Part shown: in pieces, positions 58,527 to 64,000 of the stretch
How the letters are laid out: every line of letters starts with the position of its first letter
How positions within the stretch are numbered: position 1 is the first letter of the stretch
Source: Desmospora profundinema
GTDB taxonomy: Bacteria > Bacillota > Bacilli > Thermoactinomycetales > DSM-45169
Direction of reading: 5' to 3'
Assembly: GCF_031454155.1 (NCBI RefSeq)
Contig: NZ_JAVDQG010000005.1
Span: forward strand, 1-64,000
Length of the DNA: 64,000 nucleotides
Translations under genes and position numbers: made by a program
The notes under the pieces: model-generated
What the model was told of the DNA's origin: nothing
Databases searched by the model: none
The model's input: only the letters and a program-made list of their open reading frames with translations

Positions 58527-58583
58527 TTTACACCTGGATTTTTGAGTGCTATATTATAAACCGTAAGTTGAGAATGATTCTCG
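58527..58583 (+). promoter_or_regulatory. Promoter and Fur box 2 of the siderophore operon
   Basis: TTTACA (58527-58532), 17 bases, TATATT (58550-58555). Fur box 2, TGAGAATGATTCTCG (58569-58583), lies over the start point, with a further GTTATC half-site after it. Confidence 0.8.
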
Positions 58584-58614
58584 TTATCGGCACATTAACG
58601 GAGGGGATTGATCC

Positions 58615-59979
58615 ATGCAACCCAACCACGCATTGGGAAATGACCATTACCTGGCCAATCAAGAACGGAGGGAATCGAATGCCCGTTCCTATCCACGCCG
58701 CATTCCGATCGCGATTCGTAAAGCCAACGGGATCCATGTGACGGATGTGGAGGGAAACGTTCATTTCGACTGCTTGTCAGGGGCGGGCACCCTGGCACTG
58801 GGTCACAATCATCCAGTCGTAGTTGAAGCCATCCAGCGGGTATTGGCGGATAGCACCCCGTTACATACCCTCGACTTGACCACGCCAGTGAAAGACGAAT
58901 TCATGGAGGAGCTTCTCTCCTGTTTGCCACCGGCATTTTCCTCCCGGGCAAAAATCCAATTTTGCGGACCATCCGGAGCCGATGCAGTGGAAGCCGCTTT
59001 GAAACTGGTAAAAACGGCTACTCAACGCCGTTCTATTCTTTCTTTCCACGGTGCCTACCACGGCATGACCCATGGCGCCTTGGGCTTGACCGGAAATATC
59101 GCTCCCAAACAACGGGTGGCCGGCCTGATGGCCGATGTACATTTCCTCCCGTATCCATACAGTTACCGTTGTCCCTTCGGTCAAGGCGATGCTGCGGGTA
59201 CGGAAACCGGAAGCCGATTCATTCAACGGGTACTGGAGGATCCGGAAAGCGGAATCGTAGCGCCGGCCGGAATGATTATGGAGGTGGTGCAAGGGGAAGG
59301 GGGAGTAATTCCCGCACCGGATCAGTGGGTTCGCAATATTCGGTCACTGACCCGGGAACACAACATCCCCCTCATTATCGACGAAGTGCAGACCGGATTC
59401 GGTCGAACCGGCAGATGGTTCGCCTTTGAACATGCCAACATCACTCCCGACGTCCTGGTGCTTTCCAAAGCGATCGGCGGCTCCCTCCCCCTGGCGGTGG
59501 TCGTCTATGATGAATCGCTGGATGCGTGGTTACCGGGAGCTCATTCCGGGACATTTCGAGGAAACCAGATGGCGATGGCCGCCGGCACCGCCACCATTCG
59601 CTACATCCGGGAAAACCGTTTGGACGCTCACGCCGCCAGCATGGGAGAACGTTTCCTATCCCGATTGGCCCAAATCAAGCGGGGAACCTCCTGCATCGGT
59701 GACGTACGCGGCCGGGGATTGATGATCGGAGTGGAGATCGTCCATTCGGGGCAGGAACCGGACTCTCTCGGCAGCCATCCTCCCCATCCGGAACTGGCGC
59801 GTAAAATCCAAAAAGCATGCATGGACAGACGCCTCATCGTTGAATTAGGCGGACGCCACGGCTCTGTGGTTCGTTTTCTGCCTCCCCTCACGATCCAAGA
59901 GGAACAAGTGGATCAGGTCTGTCAGATTTTTGCCGATGCAGTGGAGTCCGTGGAAAAAACAACCGCCACATATGTGTAA
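58615..59979 (+). CDS. Diaminobutyrate--2-oxoglutarate aminotransferase
   Basis: PLP class-III aminotransferase that makes L-2,4-diaminobutyrate from aspartate semialdehyde, the first step to 1,3-diaminopropane. The 454 residues include FCGPSGADAVEAALKL, SFHGAYHGMTHGALG, IDEVQTGFGRTG and the PLP Lys in LSKAIGGSLPLAVVVYD. It corresponds to RhbA. GGAGGGG precedes the ATG. First gene of the iron-regulated operon, 18 bases before the decarboxylase. Confidence 0.92.
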   Translation: MQPNHALGNDHYLANQERRESNARSYPRRIPIAIRKANGIHVTDVEGNVHFDCLSGAGTLALGHNHPVVVEAIQRVLADSTPLHTLDLTTPVKDEFMEELLSCLPPAFSSRAKIQFCGPSGADAVEAALKLVKTATQRRSILSFHGAYHGMTHGALGLTGNIAPKQRVAGLMADVHFLPYPYSYRCPFGQGDAAGTETGSRFIQRVLEDPESGIVAPAGMIMEVVQGEGGVIPAPDQWVRNIRSLTREHNIPLIIDEVQTGFGRTGRWFAFEHANITPDVLVLSKAIGGSLPLAVVVYDESLDAWLPGAHSGTFRGNQMAMAAGTATIRYIRENRLDAHAASMGERFLSRLAQIKRGTSCIGDVRGRGLMIGVEIVHSGQEPDSLGSHPPHPELARKIQKACMDRRLIVELGGRHGSVVRFLPPLTIQEEQVDQVCQIFADAVESVEKTTATYV

Positions 59980-59997
59980 GATCGGAGGAAAAGATCG

Positions 59998-61569
59998 GTG
60001 ATCCAGACCAAGTTGACCGCAGAATCGGATGCATGGTTTTTAAATGATAGTCCAGTTTCCCAGCACAGCTACAGGCGGGCCATGCAAACCGCACTGGAAG
60101 TCATCCAAGCACAGTTCGCCAACCTGGACAAGCCTTACAGCGGTGTCCCGGTGAACCGGCTCGCTTCCCTTTTCCGCGGGATCGAAATCTGCCCCGAAGA
60201 GGGCTCCGATTTGGAGACGGTGCTGCGACATGCGGGGGACCTGGTTCTCCGTCACTCGGTCGCCGTCCATCATCCCGCTTGCGCCGCCCACCTTCACTGC
60301 CCCCCCTTGACCCCTTCACTGGCGGCGGAAGCGATGATCAGCGCCATGAATCAATCCATGGATTCCTGGGATCAAAGTCCCGCCGCTACGTTGTTGGAGG
60401 AAACGGTCATCCGGTGGTTATGCCGATTGTTTCACTTCGGTGAGGGTGACGGGGTTTTCACCAGTGGCGGTACCCAATCCAACTTCATGGGGCTGCTGTT
60501 GGCCCGAAACCACTATGCACACACCCGCTTCGGGTGGAATGTCCAAAAAGAAGGCCTGCCTCCCAACGGGAATCAGATGCGAATCCTATGCTCGGAAGCG
60601 GCTCATTTCACGGTCGAACAATCGGCGGCTTTGCTGGGGTTGGGAAAACAGGCGGTCGTCCCCGTAAAAACCGACGGGGATTATACCATCGATCTTCGAG
60701 ATCTGGATCGGCAACTGCGACACATGCGATCGACGGGCTTGCATCCTTTTGCCATCGTCGCAACTGCAGGCACCACGGATTTCGGAAGCATCGATCCGCT
60801 GTCGGAATTGGGGGACCGCGCCCGCCAGGAAGGAATTTGGCTTCATGTGGATGCCGCCTACGGCGGAGCCCTGGCTATGAGCCAAAATCACAGCCATCGC
60901 TTGGACGGAATCGAAACAGCCGATTCCATCACAGTCGATTTTCACAAGCTGTTTTACCAACCCATCAGTTGCGGTGCCTTTCTCGTACGGGATTCTTCTT
61001 CTTTCGACCGGATCAAACTGCACGCCGATTATCTGAATCCTGAAGAAGACGAAGATCTGGGCATTCCCAATCTGGTAGCCAAGTCCATCCAAACCACCCG
61101 CCGTTTCGACGCGTTAAAACTGTTCATCTCGTTACGGACTCTGGGAAAAGTCCATTTTTCCCGCATGATCGACCACACGCTGGAGATCGCCAGGGAGACC
61201 GCCGGCATGATCGATTCCGACGAAAAACTGGAATCGATTAACCCCACCCCCTCCCTCAACGCCGTTGTATTTCGGTATATTCCCGATCGGACCCCGGATG
61301 AAGACAGGCTCACCCGCCAAAACCGGATCAATCGCGAAATCAGGCAGATTATGCTCTCCAGCGGCCAAGCGGTTATTGCGCAAACCAAAGTGGAGGGAGC
61401 GGTATGTCTGAAGCTCACCCTGTTAAACCCAAGGACATCCTTGTCTGATGTCCACCGCATTCTCGATGAAATCAAACAAATCGGCGCTCAATTGGAAACC
61501 CAGAGAGGAGAGTGCGAATCCCATGTCAAACACGCAGGCTCAACAAGCCACTATGCAAAGCTTCTTTAA
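59998..61569 (+). CDS. L-2,4-diaminobutyrate decarboxylase
   Basis: Group II PLP decarboxylase producing 1,3-diaminopropane. The 523 residues include FTSGGTQSNFMGLLLARN, ATAGTTDFGSIDPL, HVDAAYGGALAMS and the PLP Lys in TVDFHKLFYQPISCGAF. GTG 59998 follows GGAGGAAAAG. It corresponds to RhbB. The end overlaps the next gene by 47 bases. Confidence 0.92.
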   Translation: MIQTKLTAESDAWFLNDSPVSQHSYRRAMQTALEVIQAQFANLDKPYSGVPVNRLASLFRGIEICPEEGSDLETVLRHAGDLVLRHSVAVHHPACAAHLHCPPLTPSLAAEAMISAMNQSMDSWDQSPAATLLEETVIRWLCRLFHFGEGDGVFTSGGTQSNFMGLLLARNHYAHTRFGWNVQKEGLPPNGNQMRILCSEAAHFTVEQSAALLGLGKQAVVPVKTDGDYTIDLRDLDRQLRHMRSTGLHPFAIVATAGTTDFGSIDPLSELGDRARQEGIWLHVDAAYGGALAMSQNHSHRLDGIETADSITVDFHKLFYQPISCGAFLVRDSSSFDRIKLHADYLNPEEDEDLGIPNLVAKSIQTTRRFDALKLFISLRTLGKVHFSRMIDHTLEIARETAGMIDSDEKLESINPTPSLNAVVFRYIPDRTPDEDRLTRQNRINREIRQIMLSSGQAVIAQTKVEGAVCLKLTLLNPRTSLSDVHRILDEIKQIGAQLETQRGECESHVKHAGSTSHYAKLL

Positions 61570-63352
61570 TTGCTATCTGAAGGAAACCGGTAATTATGAA
61601 CAGCTGGATCGGGATCAGATGGAAGCGGGAAACCCCTACCTTCCGATCCTTTCCGCCTCCCCCATCGGAAAAGCGGTGCGGGTTCCCCTTCGCCGCCATG
61701 GCATGGAAATAATCGCCCCCCTTCGTTACTGGTCCATGACGGAACGGCATTTGTTTTCCTTTCCGTTCCATTATGCGACCCCCGGATGTGGCCATCTCCT
61801 TCCCCTGGACTATGTCACCCTGACTACGCTGTTGACGAAGGAGTTGGCTCTGGAACGGGATTTAGTCGATTTTCCCGATGATCTCATCGAGCGGGTGATC
61901 CAAAGCTGCCAACACATCGCATCCTATCTTTCCGCCCGTAAAAAAGACGAGAAGCAGTTGTATCACGTCCCGTTCCATTTCATCGATGCGGAACAATCCC
62001 TGCTGCTGGGCCATTTGATGCATCCCACTCCCAAGAGCCGGCAAGGGTTGTCCGACATCGAACAATCCCGTTATTCACCGGAGCTCAAGGGAGCTTTCCC
62101 CTTACATCTGTTTCGGGCTCATCGCTCCATTGTACGGGAGGATTCCACCCGGCCATTCAGTGCCACGGAATCAATCAAACGGGAGATGCTGTCGGATCCC
62201 GAACTGTCTCAAGCGTTTAAATCCGCGTATTGTCAACCGGACGATTACAGCTTGCTGCCCGTCCATCCGCAACAAGCCGCTCATTTGCTTGAGCAACCGC
62301 AAACCCAACAGTGGATCGAAGACGGTTTGTTGATCGATCTCGGACCCCAGGGAAGACCCTATTACGCCACCTCTTCTCTGCGCAGCCTGTACCATCCCGA
62401 TGCCAACTTTATGTTGAAAGGTTCCGTAAACATTAAAGTCACCAACTCCCTGCGCGTCAACAAACAGAAAGAGTTGGAACGGGGCGTGGAGGTCTCACGA
62501 TTACTCCAGACTGAGATCGGGGATCGGTTACGGGCCTCCTTCCCGTCCTTTTCCATCATCGAAGACCCCGCCTACCTTACACTGGCGAATCCTGAACAGG
62601 AGGAGTCGGGGTTTGAACTGGCCCTGCGAGACAACCCATTCAAGGGAGAAGAAGGTCGGAACGTCACATTGGTGGCGGGACTGTGCCAAGACCATCCGGC
62701 GGGGGAAAAATCCCGGCTTGCCCGTATCATCTTATCCTTGACGGCCAAGGAAGGCCGGTCGGCAAAAGAAGTCAGCCTGGATTGGTTCCGCCGCTACCTG
62801 GATCTCTCCCTTCAACCGCTGATGTGGTTGTATTTCGAGTATGGAATCGCCCTGGAAGCCCACCAGCAGAACAGTCTGGTCAAGCTCGATAACGGGTACC
62901 CCTGTCGATTCTACTACCGGGACAACCAAGGGTATTATTATTGCGAATCCATGCTGGACAAATTGCAGCTGTTGCTACCGGACATCGATAAAAAGAGCCA
63001 GACCATGTGCAAAGACGCCGTTGCCGACGAACGGCTCCGCTATTACTTCTTCCTCAACCATCTCATGGGCCTCATCAACGGTTTCGGAACCGCCGGACTC
63101 ATCGATGAGCGCGCGTTGCTGAGTGAATTGCGGGAAACGCTGAAAGAGCTTCTACCCCGGAACCGGGAACCGTCCATGTTGTTAAAGAGCCTGCTTGACG
63201 ATGAACGGCTTCCCTGCAAGGCCAACCTGCTGACCCGTCTGCACGACATGGACGAACTGACCGGTCCGATGGAAAGCCAATCCGTCTATGTTCCGATTCA
63301 TAATCCTCTTATGAAAGGAGTGTTGACGGGACATGAAATCCGGAATCCCTGA
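61523..63352 (+). CDS. IucA/IucC family NIS siderophore synthetase
   Basis: ATP-dependent ligase that joins citrate to an N-hydroxy-N-acyl diamine. The 609 residues hold the family motifs LLPVHPQQAAHLL, TSSLRSLYHPDANFMLKGSVNIKVTNSLR and the C-terminal FerC/FhuF-like segment with YFEYGIALEAHQQNSLV. It corresponds by position to RhbC. ATG 61523 has GAGAGGAGAG upstream and overlaps the decarboxylase. A second synthetase (RhbF/IucC) would be expected beyond the window. Confidence 0.92.
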   Translation: MSNTQAQQATMQSFFNCYLKETGNYEQLDRDQMEAGNPYLPILSASPIGKAVRVPLRRHGMEIIAPLRYWSMTERHLFSFPFHYATPGCGHLLPLDYVTLTTLLTKELALERDLVDFPDDLIERVIQSCQHIASYLSARKKDEKQLYHVPFHFIDAEQSLLLGHLMHPTPKSRQGLSDIEQSRYSPELKGAFPLHLFRAHRSIVREDSTRPFSATESIKREMLSDPELSQAFKSAYCQPDDYSLLPVHPQQAAHLLEQPQTQQWIEDGLLIDLGPQGRPYYATSSLRSLYHPDANFMLKGSVNIKVTNSLRVNKQKELERGVEVSRLLQTEIGDRLRASFPSFSIIEDPAYLTLANPEQEESGFELALRDNPFKGEEGRNVTLVAGLCQDHPAGEKSRLARIILSLTAKEGRSAKEVSLDWFRRYLDLSLQPLMWLYFEYGIALEAHQQNSLVKLDNGYPCRFYYRDNQGYYYCESMLDKLQLLLPDIDKKSQTMCKDAVADERLRYYFFLNHLMGLINGFGTAGLIDERALLSELRETLKELLPRNREPSMLLKSLLDDERLPCKANLLTRLHDMDELTGPMESQSVYVPIHNPLMKGVLTGHEIRNP

Positions 63353-63926
63353 CCAACAGAAAACCGAAGGTTTTGAACGGTTTCATCCCGTCATCGGAAA
63401 GCGGATCGCCTTCCGGCCCGTAGAATTGGAACGGGATGTGAAACAGCTCCACCATTGGATGCATCAACCCCATGTCATCCCGTTCTGGAACCTGAACATC
63501 CCCCTGGATCGCTACCGCAAACACCTGGAATCGTTTTTGGCCGACAGCCATCAAGCACTCCACATCGGCTTTCTTGACGGTGTTTCGATGAGTTATTGGG
63601 AAACGTATTGGGCCAAAGATGATATTCTGGGCCGTCACTATGATGCCCATCCGGATGACCAGGGGATCCATCTGTTGATCGGTCCCCCCTCCTATATCGG
63701 TAAAGGGTATGCGCTACCCCTGCTTCAAACCATGACCGGATGGTTGTTCGAGCATCAAGCCACACAAAAAGTGGTGGCGGAACCGGACATCCGCAACGAC
63801 AAAATGATCCATATCTTCGAAAAATGCGGATTCCGTTTCCAACAGGAGATCCAACTGCCGGACAAACAGGCGGCATTGATGTTCTGTACCCGTGATACGT
63901 TTGTGGGGAGTGATTTTAGTGGCTAA
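63333..63926 (+). CDS. Siderophore N-hydroxy-diamine acetyltransferase (IucB/RhbD-like)
   Basis: GNAT-fold enzyme that acetylates the hydroxylamine before condensation with citrate. The 197 residues have PFWNLNIPLDRYRKH, the acyl-CoA loop PPSYIGKGYALPLL and VVAEPDIRNDKMIHIFEKCGF. It overlaps the synthetase by 20 bases and the next gene by 7. GAAAGGAG lies upstream of the ATG. Paralog of the divergent gene at 57846. Confidence 0.9.
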   Translation: MKSGIPDQQKTEGFERFHPVIGKRIAFRPVELERDVKQLHHWMHQPHVIPFWNLNIPLDRYRKHLESFLADSHQALHIGFLDGVSMSYWETYWAKDDILGRHYDAHPDDQGIHLLIGPPSYIGKGYALPLLQTMTGWLFEHQATQKVVAEPDIRNDKMIHIFEKCGFRFQQEIQLPDKQAALMFCTRDTFVGSDFSG

Positions 63927-64000
63927 TAATCGATCACACACAGAAGAGATGTTGGATGTCGTCGGTGTGGGCATCGGCCCCTTTAACTTGGGCCTGGCCG
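63920..64000 (+). CDS. N-hydroxylase of the IucD/SidA family, 5' part only
   Basis: GTG 63920 follows GGGGAG and opens a frame that runs off the window. The first 27 residues include DVVGVGIGPFNLGLA, the FAD-binding start of lysine/ornithine/diamine N-monooxygenases. Order fits RhbE, which hydroxylates 1,3-diaminopropane with NADPH and oxygen. Confidence 0.85.

Overview
The window looks like a chromosome segment from a spore-forming, aerobic Bacillales bacterium of moderately high GC, most likely a member of Thermoactinomycetaceae (inference). The evidence is the Bacillus-type sporulation genes (spoVB, safA, spo0B, spoIVFA/FB), strong AGGAGG-type ribosome binding sites, frequent GTG/TTG starts, and gene order shared with the B. 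subtilis recJ-secDF-comN-spoVB-yajC-tgt-queA-ruvBA-yebC-safA and spoIVFAB-rplU-prp-rpmA-spo0B-obg regions. Almost all of it is ordinary core genome; there are no phages, CRISPR arrays, rRNAs or recognisable tRNAs.

Layout. 1-300: the 3' part of a structured RNA with its own terminator. 0.3-16.8 kb: apt, recJ, a CDF metal exporter, secF/secD (separate genes, unlike the fused secDF of Bacillus), comN, spoVB, a DUF421 protein, a TIGR04086-like protein, a PAP2 protein, yajC, tgt, queA, a DUF2905 protein and ruvBAC. 16.9-22.6 kb: a small lipoprotein, an orphan protein and a four-gene manganese-type ABC importer (mntABCD). 22.6-28.6 kb: yebC, a CotS-like kinase-fold protein, the spore coat morphogen safA with 42-bp repeats, a GDSL esterase and an ABC exporter. 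28.7-35.1 kb: gnd, an aldo/keto reductase, brnQ, three very small ORFs, lemA and an HtpX-like protease. 35.2-41.1 kb: amino-acid block. thrR-hom-thrC-thrB-pheA form a tightly overlapping operon; ilvE follows with its own promoter and a leader that carries the ykkC riboswitch signature, probably the ppGpp class. 41.3-42.6 kb: a low-molecular-weight phosphatase and a fructosamine-kinase-like protein.

42.9-48.4 kb: a poly-gamma-glutamate capsule operon (pgsB-pgsC-pgsA-ggt/capD-like) that ends in an unusual gene for a secreted golvesin-like domain protein with a Gln/Pro tail. 48.7-54.9 kb: a nucleoside transporter, obg, a Spo0B-like protein with predicted membrane segments, rpmA-prp-rplU and spoIVFB/spoIVFA. 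55.1-56.7 kb: an mhqD/mhqO-type pair for quinone or aromatic stress. 56.8-57.8 kb: an alpha/beta hydrolase broken by one frameshift and bracketed by short TA-flanked repeats.

57.8-64.0 kb: a Fur-box-controlled siderophore locus. Diaminobutyrate aminotransferase, diaminobutyrate decarboxylase, an IucA/IucC synthetase, an acetyltransferase and the start of an N-hydroxylase follow the rhbABCDE order of citrate-hydroxamate siderophores (rhizobactin 1021/schizokinen type). A second acetyltransferase paralog lies on the other side of the divergent promoter and has lost the usual acyl-CoA-binding glycines.

Most interesting for follow-up: the ykkC-type leader of ilvE, the divergent acetyltransferase paralog, the golvesin-domain protein in the capsule operon, the palindrome at the thrR promoter, the TA-flanked miniature repeats, and the tiny ORFs at 33.2-33.6 kb.
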